Assembly: GCA_963682055.1 (NCBI GenBank)
Contig: OY821744.1
Coordinates: forward strand, 6,984,835-7,048,834
Direction of reading: 5' to 3'
From: Primula veris
Lineage: Eukaryota; Streptophyta; Magnoliopsida; Ericales; Primulaceae
Length of the DNA stretch: 64,000 bases
Every line of letters begins with the position of its first letter. Position 1 is the first letter of the stretch. This document shows, one piece after another, positions 36,981 to 48,239 of the stretch. Below the pieces are notes generated by a model. The model searched no databases and had not been told where the DNA came from. It saw nothing but the letters and a program-made list of their open reading frames with translations. Made by a program: the position numbers and the translations under genes.

Positions 36981-37526
36981 TGTTGGGTACGTTGTAAATA
37001 AACACAATAATTTTTACGGAAAAGAAATGGACAAATAAACAGAAAATGGTTTCCTCAAATATATAATTATCAAATACAAGATTTAACATAAAATAATGTA
37101 AATGATACCGAAATGGACTAAAGTTCGAGACGAGGTAACTGCAAGCAGTTTTTCTTAAACGATATTTGCCCCGCCACCTCTGCTTCTGGCTAAATGGGGC
37201 ACTTCGTTCCCAAGGTACAACGTCTATCGCATGTAACTCGGCGGAAACGGCACCGAGCCACGGTCGGACCGTTGGTGGTGCAGTACTCTCTCTCTATATG
37301 TATGCATGTGTGTTTTTGTGTGTGAATGTGTGTATGATGACATGTATTTTCTTTTCCATGAAAAAATGTGTAAAAAAAATGTTACAAGACCATTCATTTT
37401 TTTTTAACCTTGTCTTTATAACTCGTTTTACAAATAAAAAGACCCACATAAATGGGGGAATAAATGTTTTTTTATAACCACAAAGTTAATAGCATTCATT
37501 CCAAGAAAACCAAAAGTTTTCCAACA
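36981..37526 (-). repeat. Long terminal repeat, 5' LTR of the copia element
   Basis: 546 bp, same length as its partner. The - strand bases after it (ATCTTAAACGATATC) do not match the usual initiator-Met primer-binding site TGGTATCAGAGC. Confidence 0.95.
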
Positions 37527-38010
37527 CTTCTTTTACAACACACAACACGGAGAAGTTCCAACTTGTAATGACAACGCGATCTCGTACCAGAGGTTGAAAT
37601 CTATCTAGAAAAGAAGTCATCAAATGAGTCATATTGACACGGTACTTAATCTTCCAAGTACTGAATTATTCATCCAACTCAAGTACATGAAACATTTTAG
37701 GATTGCGCCAGGGTATGAATATAAGAAACAGATGTCCGCAACATTCCCCAAAATAACGAATCTTGTTCACTTCCATAGATTTCGGTTTTGAAGGCAGCGG
37801 GTTGAATATAAGCTTTGGTGTATCAACCTCGAAACGACAATGAAATTTATCTTCGGTTATCCAATGAAGTGACCCATTGTAAAAAACCTTATGATAAATA
37901 TTAGAAAAACTACGACGTGCTTCAAAATACATGTGCTTCCACACCCCAGTCTCTGAAGAGTATACATCAATTTCGTAACAACCGACTTTGCAATAACCAG
38001 AAAAGGTCAA
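37527..38010 (-). pseudogene. F-box/FBA pseudogene, middle part before retrotransposon
   Basis: On the - strand it reads GYCKVGCYEIDVYSSETGVW, then GSLHWITEDKFHCRFEVDTP, CGHLFLIFIPWRNPK and VLELDE, an in-frame stop at 37,666-37,668, and then WKIKYRVNMTHLMTSF and SWNFSVLCVVKE up to the LTR. This is highly similar to residues 199-355 or so of the intact 21,133 gene. The F-box half is missing: homology stops at about 38,010. The coding sense continues at 30,017 once the copia element is removed. Confidence 0.93.
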
Positions 38011-38184
38011 CAGAAAAGTTTTTTTTAGAAAGGTTTTATACCAAGAAAATCAAAATAACTGTGAAATAATAAATAAAAACTTGGTATCAACCAGTATCCG
38101 GTCTCATGAGTTACATATATACGCGTAAAAAAAGGATTCTTTTTACAAAATGGATCATCGATCATAAACTTTATAAATTTAAAT

Positions 38185-38350
38185 GTATTGTTTTAAAAAG
38201 CACACTCCGTAGTAAAAATCTTTGATTCAAAGTTCAATAAATAATCGATTCAAAGCTTAAAAAGCTATTTTTTTTTTACTTTTTAGGTCCTTAAAAACTT
38301 ACGCTTTTAACAAGTCTGTTTCAAAAACGCCTTAGATACGATTTCGTTTT
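38185..38350 (+). repeat. Dispersed AAAGCTT-rich repeat, copy 3
   Basis: Starts TGTTTTAAAAAGCACACTCC and ends ACGCCTTAGATACGATTTC, matching the copy at 14,985-15,145 along its length. It lies a short distance upstream of the truncated F-box copy. Confidence 0.55.
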
Positions 38351-38972
38351 TTAACACTCCCGTAATTCGAACTCACTACGACCTCCTTCTTAATTAAGAG
38401 TGAGTTACATACATGAGTTCATTTTCTCAAGGTTAAATGATCTCATGGGTCAACTAGAAACTTTCTGGCTATCTAAGCCACACTTTTGATACTTTCAAGT
38501 AGTTCGTGCACTACAAGACACGTAAATAAGTGGTTTCGATGGCCTTTTATGACATCATATATAATATGAGTCTAGGACTAACTAAGTTCTGAAAGACACG
38601 GTTATTTGGCCACTTAAAAGATGCTTCTGTGTTAAAAAAATACTTGTTTTCACAATCTATATCATGTTGCGTTTTCTTTAAAACACTTGAAAAAGTGGCT
38701 CAGCTGCAAATTAAAATTTTCCCTTTTGAAACAGCTTAACTGCTGATCCAAATTCTTGTTTTTCTCCATTATTTGTTCTCAGTTATTCTCTTGACTTGAA
38801 CCTTTAAACCTTTACTTAAAGCATAGAGTAAAAAATACAGATCTATATATGTTACATACAAGACAAGACCTCCATCATATTCATCCATATAGACGCATTT
38901 TTTTCTGCATGTAGAGCATTATTAATACCTACCAAGTCACACACTTAGTACAAAGAAATATTTAAATTCTGT
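38351..38972. other. EXORDIUM-like 3' flank
   Basis: No gene is supported. About 38,840-38,972 is the part also found in the relic at 29,000-29,480 and probably holds the 3' untranslated region of the - strand gene. Confidence 0.5.
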
Positions 38973-39941
38973 TCAAGTCTTGCAGGTCTTCATTTTAGGA
39001 TCCCACATAGCCGGAAGAAGGTATTTTCGTCCATTAACCCCATAAGAGTTATAACTTGCTCTGCTTACTTTATCCTCCAACAAATCACCAGGATATCCCG
39101 GATATGCCCCCACACCAAAAATACCGGCACAAGCACTCACTGCCTCTAAAGGTGCCAACACATCACCCTGGAAATACCCCGATTTAAAAGGATTTGTGGC
39201 AGCCCCAGCAAGAATTGTTGCGATATTTACGATTATGCCATCTGAGCCGACGCCGTTCGGTGCCACTAAGGCATTTCCTGGCGGACCATACGCAGGAACT
39301 GCGTATGGCCAAGAACACTTTCCGGGACATTGTGTCGATGGGTCGCCCACATGGGCATAGACAATTCTACCCTTTCCGGAGGAAATAGGAGCTCCATGAT
39401 AGCCGCATGAGCTCATGCAAAAATTCTCCACTAGTACATCTTTAGAGGTCAATACTAGATATATTCCATGAGGGTCTAATGGTAGAATTTTGCTACTTAT
39501 CTTGCTTTGGACATAATTGCCTATTTGGGCGCGTTTGATGTTTTTCCCGAGCGAGTACTTTATGTCACCTATTTGTGCCATGACCTTGACACCACTAGAA
39601 ACTGTGTTACCGACTCTGTCCTTATACGACATTATTGTGCCCCACCAACTTTGCACTGTCGAGGTACGCGTGTTAGTCTGTTTTTGAGAAAACGAGGCAA
39701 AGAAATCGGTAATAGGGGCTCTCTCGTTTCGGTTGAAGGACCCATACCATATTAGGTAGATGCTTATGGGTTTTGTAAGAAGAGGCCCTCCATGATAGTT
39801 TAGTATGGTACTAGGTGATGGGACTAAAGAAGAAGGTTTATCAAGGGTTTGGTTGAGCCCTTTAGTAAATGGTACTAAAGTGGCTAAGCCAATGATTATG
39901 GTGAAAGGGAGAAGCATGTGTTTTAGGAATGTTTTGGCCAT
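38973..39941 (-). CDS. EXORDIUM-like / phosphate-induced protein 1 family, 322 aa
   Basis: Secreted cell-wall-associated protein of the PHI-1/EXORDIUM family, linked in other plants to brassinosteroid and carbon-status control of cell growth; the biochemical activity of the family is not established. Residues 1-28 form a signal peptide (MAKTFLKHMLLPFTIIIGLA then TLVPFTKG), with a glycosylation site NQT next. Family marks follow: YHGGPLL, ISIYLIWYG, SWWGTI, KVMAQIGDIKYSLGK, IYLVLTSKDV, FCMSSCGYHG, PGKCSWPYAVP, NGVGSDGIIVNIATILAGAAT and MWDPKMKTC near the end. Single exon, normal length (about 300-330), intact. A TATA box lies about 70 bases upstream of the start. A 3'-end relic of the same family is found at 29,000-29,480. 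Confidence 0.95.
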   Translation of the reverse strand: MAKTFLKHMLLPFTIIIGLATLVPFTKGLNQTLDKPSSLVPSPSTILNYHGGPLLTKPISIYLIWYGSFNRNERAPITDFFASFSQKQTNTRTSTVQSWWGTIMSYKDRVGNTVSSGVKVMAQIGDIKYSLGKNIKRAQIGNYVQSKISSKILPLDPHGIYLVLTSKDVLVENFCMSSCGYHGAPISSGKGRIVYAHVGDPSTQCPGKCSWPYAVPAYGPPGNALVAPNGVGSDGIIVNIATILAGAATNPFKSGYFQGDVLAPLEAVSACAGIFGVGAYPGYPGDLLEDKVSRASYNSYGVNGRKYLLPAMWDPKMKTCKT

Positions 39942-40009
39942 TATTTGAGTTGGTTGTAGAGAATGAATAATTGTGTGGTTGATGAATTTAAGGAAGGTGG
40001 CTAACTAGT

Positions 40010-40017
40010 TATTTATA
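40010..40017 (-). promoter_or_regulatory. TATA box of the EXORDIUM-like gene
   Basis: TATAAATA on the - strand, 69-76 bases before the start codon, which leaves room for a leader of about 40 bases. Confidence 0.6.
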
Positions 40018-42140
40018 GATGCTAGTAGAAGCTTGATTTTGATTAGGTTAGTTTAGATGTGCTAGCTTGTGACTATTATCAATAATTTATTAGGTCACTT
40101 ATGCATCGTTCTTCGTTGGGTTCTTTAGATGAATATTTCCACATCAAGAATTTGTGGGTGTTAGTTACTTTATAAGGATTTTGATAACCAATTTATTTTT
40201 AAAATACATAAAAGAAAGATTACTTTTTACATTATACAATTTGAAGAATATTATTAATTAAGGGTACAATAATTACTGGAACACCATGGTCTTGATGTTG
40301 TCAATGATACTTGCACAGTAAATTCTGCGCAAGAGGTTCAATTTCAATATCAGTATTATTTGAAATATTATATCAACGGAACTCTAATCACCCTCACCTT
40401 TTGTATGTTTTATTAAGATTAGACTACATTCACAGGTACCTAATTAACCAGAAAAACCAAGATGATATTGTCTTTTATTTGGTACACGAGTCTCTTACAA
40501 AATTAGAAAAGTTGATGTGAATCTTTAAAAATTACGATTCAACTTTTTCGTGACAAATAGTTACTTCACTTTTCCGTGACATATTCTCCACGAGAGCAAG
40601 TAAATGGAGAGAAAGAGAAAGGTAGCATAATGCTAGTTTATGATTACAAAAAAAAGAAAGCACAATACTAGTTTATTGTAAATATTCTTCTTTTTAAAAA
40701 AAACTTTAGCATCTTGAGTATCTAAAAAAGATAATCAAATGGATGTAAAGGACGTCATTGCTTCAGAAATCAACCCTTTCGATTTCTTATAAATTAATTA
40801 TTTTATTACTCCATTTGATTATTATTGATCAAGGTATAGACTAGATATTAATTATATACTTTTTTTCCAAGCAATTTATTGTTTGTTGCTGAAGAAGAAA
40901 CTAGCCTTTAGAGAAGAAAATCAATAAATTCGAAATATACTTCTTTGTTCTTTGATTGTACGAACACTTGAGAGAATTTACAAAAAACACATACACACAT
41001 ATATACTAGGAACTTATATATATACCCTGATTTGTAAAGAAAAAAAGTTGCACCAACCTATACCAAGCACTTCGGAATTTATGATCACTACTGGACATCT
41101 ATAAACTTATAAAACTGCAAGAAATATGTACTAATAATTATCTCAAAAAATGCAACTGTCAAAAATATCTATTAATTCCTAACAAGGGAATCGAACCCTA
41201 CCAAATAGTATCATTATATTGTGATTAAATCGAGTTGGAGTTGTTCATTATTAACAAAGTGGTTAAGATAAACTTTGCGTTTGCCCAACAAAGTTTCATC
41301 ACGGGTGGCCTATGACTTTGTCTAATTAACACCATACACTATTAATTAAAAACCAATATTAAGAACTAAGTACCCTTGGAGATTTCTTATATGGGAGGTG
41401 GTTTTTAAATGGTTACAAATAACTTCAAAAATATTCTGGTTTTTTATTTCTTGATACATATCCACTTTAAAGAGTTGTCCCCGTCTAGGTTTTAGACTCA
41501 AATAGCAATATATGGTTCTTAAACGATGGTTGGGCGTTTCTATATATATCCAAATTTTTAGCGAAAAATTAAGTTAATTTTCTTCATTGTTTATAAAAAG
41601 TAATAATTAACAAAATATATTAGTTTTAAAACTAAATTAACAAAACATAACCAAATAGTTTTGATTATCAAAAGCATACTTATACATGAACCATTAATTT
41701 TATGTTTTTTCTCCCAACCTCTGAATCGTTTATTTCTCTCTAAAAAATACACAGACTTCATCTTCTCCCTCATTTGTTTCTCTCACTACATATCAATCTT
41801 TTCATGTGTTGTATATCTCTCTCACTCTATACCAAAAATACAAACACACACATATATATAGAGATGGACGGTGTCTTATACGATGGGCTCCTGGAGGAGA
41901 TCTTCCTCTGCCTCCCACCGTCGTCCTCCGCAGTCGTCCTCCTGGAGGAGTCGTCGATCTCTCTTCTATATATATACACACACACATATATATATAGCAC
42001 TGCATTTTTAAGATGATTGTAATTAAGGGAGGAAAAATAAAAAATTATTTAGATAAGTTAACATTGTTATATTATTGGACAACATCAAAACAGTGGAATT
42101 GTCGTTCCTATTTGATTGACACATATGTTTATACCCCCAT
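40018..42140. other. Intergenic stretch
   Basis: No gene is supported. At 41,609-41,655 a stretch (AAAACTAAATTAACAAAACA) resembles 43,154-43,195 in the same orientation. A TA/CA microsatellite pair lies at 41,840-41,865 and 41,965-42,000, on both sides of a 100-base GC-richer insert (41,866-41,960) with GTCGTCCTCC and CCTGGAGGAG motifs, of unknown origin. Confidence 0.5.
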
Positions 42141-42149
42141 CTTTTAGTA

Positions 42150-43440
42150 CTAATGAAGTTTTTTTCAGGTTTTATTTTATTTTATTACATACGCCGATAT
42201 TTTAGAGTTTACATCTCGTTTTTTTTCCGATTTCATACTCGTTTTTTTCCGAGTTCATACCCTTTTTCTTCGAGTTTTCCGAGTTCATACCTTCTTTTTT
42301 TCGAGTTCATACCCACTTTTTTTCGATTTTATACCCACTTTTTTTCGACTTCGTACCCTAATATTTTCGACTTCATACCCCAATTTTTTTCGACTTCATA
42401 TGTCAATTATTAAAATTCATATGCTTATTTTTCAATTTCATATCCCATTTTTTTAAGGTATGAACTCGAGTTCATATTCTATTTTTTTTCGAGTTCATAT
42501 CACAATTATTAAATTTCATACCCTTATTTTTCAAGTTCATATCCTAATTTTTAAAGGTATGAACTCGAGTTCATACCCTTATTTTTCGACTTCATACCCT
42601 AATTTTTTTGTGTTCATTTTTTCGATTTCATACCCCAATTTTTTTCAAGTTCATATCACAATTATTAAAATTTATACCCTTATTTTTTAAGTTTATACCC
42701 TTATTTTTCGACTTCATACCCTAATTTTTTCGTGTTCATTTTTTCGATTTCATACCCAAATTTTTTTCGAGTTCATACCCCAATTTTTTTCGAGTTCATA
42801 TCCCAATTATTAAAGTTTATACCCTTAATTTTTAAATTCATACCCTTATTTTTCGACTTTATACCCTAATTTTTTCGTGTTCATTTTTTCGAGTTAATAT
42901 CCCAATTATTAAAGTTTATACCCTTAATTTTTAAATTCATACCCTTATTTTTTGACTTTATACCCTAATTTTTTCGTGTTCATTTTTTCGATTTCATACC
43001 CCAATTTTTTTTGAGTTCATATTCCAATTATTAAAGTTTATACCTTTATTTTTCAAGTTTATACCCTAATTTTTTAAGTTCATATACCAATTATCAAAGG
43101 TATATTTTTGATAATATAACTTTTAAGGGTATGTTTTTATTAAGGATAAATTAATAAAATATACTAGTTTTTAAACTAAATTAACAAAAACATACACAAA
43201 AGTTCATACCCTAATTTGTATATTTCATACCCTTATTCCAAAAGTTCATACCCCTATTTCAAAAGTTGATATCCTAATTTATATATTTTCATACATTTAT
43301 TCCAAAAGTTCATACCCTTATTTTAAAATTTTATACTCTAATTCGTAAAGTTCATACCCCAATTTACAGAATTCATATACTTATTTACATAATTTATATC
43401 CATAATTTTTAACTTTATACCATTAATTCACGGAGTCCAT
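42150..43440 (+). repeat. TTCATACCC minisatellite, about 1.3 kb
   Basis: Several dozen degenerate units of 20-33 bp built on TTCATACCC(T/C)(T/A)A-TTTTT and TTTTTTCGA(G/C). Higher-order units of about 110-130 bp appear from 42,580 on, where TTTTCGTGTTCATTTTTTCG recurs. Two short palindromes GGTATGAACTCGAGTTCATA occur at about 42,460 and 42,558. Open frames here are made by the repeat. Confidence 0.9.
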
Positions 43441-43589
43441 ACACTTATTTTTTAATTTTATACACTAGTTAACAAATTCAACGCTTACCCATCATTCGAT
43501 CTTAAACTTTCATGTCGTCGTCGTGGGCCTCTCATTCTTGCCGTCCCTTCCGACGGATGACTCTGTCTCAATCTCCACCGAGTAGAGAG

Positions 43590-43785
43590 ATCGAAAAGAA
43601 AGAGGGAGAATGAGAAAAAGATCGAAAAAAAAGAATGATGAGGAGAGACATATCAGAAAGAGAGATGAATGAGGAGAGATCGGAGAGAAATAAGATGATG
43701 AGGAGAGAGATATCAGAGAGAGAGGAAGGAGGATGAGAGATATCGGAGAGGGAGTGAGAGGAGGAGGGAGAGGGGAAAGAGATAT
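43590..43785. repeat. GA-rich GAGAGAGATATC repeats
   Basis: Purine-rich run with repeated GAGAGATATC(A/G)GAGAG and GATGAGGAGAGA blocks, directly to the right of the TTCATACCC array. Confidence 0.8.
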
Positions 43786-44275
43786 GACTACTAAATTGGA
43801 TTTTTTATTTTTTTACTAATTATTAATTAAAAATATATTTTTGATAATTTAATTTTTTATGATATGTTTTTGTTAATATAATAGGTGTATATTTTATTAC
43901 CAGATATGGAATGAAAATTTATTCGAAGTGAACCATTTGATATTTGAATATGTTTGTCACACCGGAAGCGGGGATGAACCTATATATCATTCTATTATAA
44001 TAATTTAACTCAAATGATACTGATCAATTTAAACATTTTATAAAAAAATACTCATACTTTTTTATTAATTATCATGATAACTACTTTTATAAAAAATAAA
44101 AACTAATTATACTATTTCTCTCTATTTAACCATACAAAATTTCTTATATCCTATATTTTTTTTTTCTAAATATTTGTATTATCATCACAATTTATATAAT
44201 ATATTTTTTTTTACTCTACATTTGTATCATAATTACAATTTATAAAGTATCACATGCAACGTGTGGCCGGGTATC

Positions 44276-44277
<2 letters not shown>

Positions 44278-44312
<35 letters not shown>
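44278..44312. repeat. (TA)n microsatellite
   Basis: About 17 TA units. Left flank ACATGCAACGTGTGGCCGGG, related in inverse orientation to the flank of the TA run at 28,631. Confidence 0.9.
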
Positions 44313-44315
<3 letters not shown>

Positions 44316-47300
44316 ACTTACTCATAGTTTTGACTTTGTTAAGAGTTTTGTTCAATTTTCATTCATTACACAGGATAAAGTATATATCCATTTACTTATT
44401 GTAAGAAAAAGATTTGTTATCCCGTTTTAAGCTATTAAGCTATATAGCTTGTTCATTTAAGTAGATAATTTGATCTTCAAAATAATTAAACAGGTAATTG
44501 TTTTTTATAAATACAATCGAAATCAAAGGGTTTGAATTTGTGAAATCTATGTGTATTTATTTATAAAACTAACTTGTCATCCCTAAATCAGTAAATCTTT
44601 ACAGCATCAAGGACCGGATTTTTGTGTTTCTCCTCGTCGTCTCGTCCCATTAGAAAGTTTCAATTCTTCCTTCTTCATTAGCACGGTAGCACCATCTATA
44701 TATGTTCTTTTCCAGATTCCATTATTGTAACTTATTTCTATACCATATGGTTACATTCTGTCAAAGAGACGGGGGGAAATGTGATAATATAAACTCTTGC
44801 TGTTTTCTAAAATATCATTAAAAAAGAGCCCATATAAAATAATTCATAATTTTAGTTCGCCAATCTAAGATTAATATAAAATGGCGAAAGTCCCTAACAT
44901 GGCGAATTGGGGATAGAAGTCACTCTTGTTATTCTTGAAAATTAATATCATGCACTCCCACAATTATGTTCACAACTAAGGGACATTATTTTCCCGGCTT
45001 ATAAGATCAAACCCTTAGAGATATACTAAAAATTATATTTGTTTTTACATTTATATTTAACAATATTTTAAATTGATTTATTTAATATAAATAATATGAG
45101 AAGTTGTTATTTATCATTATTGTTTAAATAACTAAATAAATGTGTATTATTCTATTTATTAGATGGTCTAATGTGTAAAGTATAGATTACACGCAAAATT
45201 AGACTGTCGGTTCTAATGGAATATAAGTTATATATTTACAATTTTAGAAGAAAATGGACACACTATCAGTAGAGTTGTAGTACTTAATTTTAATAGGTCT
45301 GTGTGTATTAACTTTATTTACTAGTGCACTTTGTGTGTATTAAACATGATTGTTACGAAATGATTATTTGGTGACTGACTAAACAAAATGATTTATAACT
45401 CGTTGTCATGGTTATTGTTTATGCTCTTAATTATTGCTATTTAGACATGTATGGATGTGCTTATCATTTTGATTTATACATGGTGATATTCGTCAGGAGT
45501 CAATAAACTTAATGGGTTGGATGACAGCATTATTCGTATCAGTGTTTATTAGTAATAAAAAAAAATCACGTCCCGTAACGGATTGATGATAATCACTTGA
45601 GGAAGCTTATAAGTTTTGCGCGTGTAAACCCTACAGGTGGATTTATAATCCGTCACGACAAATAAGTTAAAGTGGATAGGATTAGGGATAATACGTTTAT
45701 TAAATAAGAAATTATTTAGCGATTTAATTTAATAAATAAGTATCTAATTAATATTTATGTGAGGAGATAATAAACATGTTTGACAATTGAAACGAATTAA
45801 ATCACGATATGATAGCACGAAATCTTTTTAAGAAAGTATATCATAATCAGCCTACAAGTCGCTACGTTAGGCTACATATACCACGTCCTTTTTTCTTGGT
45901 AAATATAAGTTTTTAATAACTATATTTTCGAAATTGCCTAGAGAGAGAAAGAGTGCACCATCTTTTAAAGAGTAAGGTGTTAGGTTAGGAATAACCTAGA
46001 AGAGTTAATGCGATATATTACATCTCACAGACGCCATCTGTTTTCTTTTATTATTCGGTATAATTTAAACATATATGATAAAACATGATTATTTTTAATA
46101 ATATACGTACATATTAATACTAATACTAATACTAACACGTTTTTTCCACAGTGAAAATTGATTTTCTATCCCAAACATGACGATTTCGATGGCTACTCGT
46201 GTTATCACAGTAATTTCCTCTTAAATTTATTGGGCTCCATTTCTTAATGGTAGAGCTGTAGAGATAAGCATAGGTTGCTCATGATTGCCTGGTTTAGCAA
46301 TCTCAACATGTCAAATTGAAATTTTCAATTATTTACAACCACAATCGATGTAGACCAAGACCTATAAATTAAATGAAAGAACAATATTTTTAGTAATATA
46401 CTAAAGCTACGTTTTATTTTAGAAAATAAACTATGGGGAGTCCTGTTTTCTTCGTCGGCAATCTTTTCCGATGATTGGAGTACTACATATGTAGTACGTT
46501 AATTATGCGATCGCAATTGTTAACCTATCGGTATAGTTACCCTTTTTTTTTCATTAGCTCACTTTGATAGGTGAAATATATATTACTATTAAAATTCTAG
46601 AAGCGACGTTTATGGTATATATAGTGTTTGAAAAAACTCAGTTGATCATAAGTATAATTGTATAGTAGGCATATTGAAATGCATTTTATGAAATGATTCA
46701 AATCTAATTAAGTGGCTATAAACTATAAAGTACATTATACTTTAAATACGATTTTGCCTAATAATATATTTCAGAAAAGCTATTGTGTACGTGTACACAA
46801 ACGATAGAAATGGTTGAATGGTCAATTGAATCCAGAAGACTATCTAAATTTTTTGTTTGTGACAATAAATGTGAGTTTTGCTCAAATAATTTGGGTGTTA
46901 GTTAAAAAAAACTTTCATTATAATGTGAAGGGTCTTTCTTGATGGCTAGCTGCTAGCTGTAGTGATATTGAACCATCTATATCGATCTCTCTGATCCTCA
47001 TATATAAGAAGCAAGTATTGACTTTGATTAGGCCGACATAATGGGACTCACTACTCGTGTAATCCATTGCTTTCAAACAATTATTGGAAATTATGTACCA
47101 TGTATGCAAGCATGTAACTATAGTGCTACACTAATGTGTCGCCAGTTGATAATTAGACCATTTTAACATGTTTTGGCACCTAGCAAGTTGGATGGATATA
47201 AATGAACCAAACCATCAAACGTTAGCTCTACATTGTTCGATTGTTCGTGCCGGATGAATGTTCATGTTCGGAACGTGGTCCTTGGTGAACAAACTAATTC

Positions 47301-48239
47301 AAACCAAATACTTGATTTGGAGTTAGGCTTGATTGTGTAATTATAAATAACTAAATACTATCCTCACGAGTCACAGCATAAACATGCATATATGACATTT
47401 ATATGATATCTCAAGTTTAAATTTACGTTATTGATAGGTCCTTCATTGTTTTACCTGGTTCACGTAATAATGATACACTTTTATTACAGTAAGCAACTCG
47501 TAATCTATAAACAGTGTTGAATCAAACTCACTCACCAATTCGTTCTGCAGCACTCTTATATCTTGGAAACTTTGGCCATATAGAAAAATTTAATTGTGTT
47601 TACTTGTGAATAAAAAGATGTTCAACCCTCTAGGATGGCCGCATGCCGCATTTTTAAAGGGGAAATTTGACATATCGCTAACTATAAAATGGTCGAATAA
47701 TTTAGGCAGATAGAACTATACAAACTATAAAGCATGACTACAAGCAATGACACAGTAACAAGCTCACACCATGCAGAAGTTTATTTGACATTTCACTGTC
47801 TCAGGCTATTTCAATTTTAAACCAGAGGCAAAACATTTTGGTAATAGAGAAGAAAGCGACTGACCATCAGAAGTTTGAATTTACAAATACGTCCAAATAT
47901 CTTTAAGTTGATTACAAATCATTGAATTAAACAGTACGGTTATTACCTCCAAATTCTCATACCATTAGGAGTCTTGGACTATATTTCACTATGGTAAATG
48001 AGTATTCGGTAAGCCAAACTCGCTACTTTTAGTTACTTCACACAGTAAATCTTTTCCCCTAAACTTAACACGAATTTTCAAACAAAATTTCCATCATCCC
48101 ATCTTAAGTTAGGGAGATTTCCAGTTTACTTGGGCAAAGTTCCACATTTCACCTAAAATCAAAACACTAAGATCTACCTGGTGCAAAAAATTGTCGAATC
48201 AAATGCAGAACACAGTACTATTTGACAAATGGACCCGAA

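Larger units (their letters stand above)
30018..37526 (-). mobile_element. Ty1-copia LTR retrotransposon, 7,509 bp, decayed pol
   Basis: Two direct 546-bp LTRs (30,018-30,563 and 36,981-37,526) bound it, and the 5-bp duplication CTTCT flanks it at 30,013-30,017 and 37,527-37,531. It reads on the - strand: LTR ends are TGTTGGAAAAC...GTACCCAACA, and a polypurine tract GTGGGGGAT adjoins the 3' LTR at 30,564-30,572. Broken pol remnants occur in copia order: integrase (FSQFIDGCTKY, YVYFMRNKDKS, about 33,060-32,950), a CVFIG...SADRFLVHKSDD segment (about 32,425-32,290), reverse transcriptase (KLVKSLYGLKQTP, about 31,825-31,785) and the end of RNase H (DFARSKDNNADPYTK, SREMGF, about 31,260-31,150). 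Stops, frameshifts and deletions are abundant; no intact gag or pol frame remains. A terminal-inverted-repeat element is nested at 35,738-36,678. Confidence 0.96.

Noticed and set aside
41180..41215. GGGTTCGATTCCC on the - strand, like a tRNA T-loop
   Set aside because: No matching acceptor, D or anticodon stems in the 70 bases around it; probably a remnant of a repeat or chance.
42153..42690. Frames rich in Phe, Ser and Tyr
   Set aside because: Products of the TTCATACCC minisatellite.
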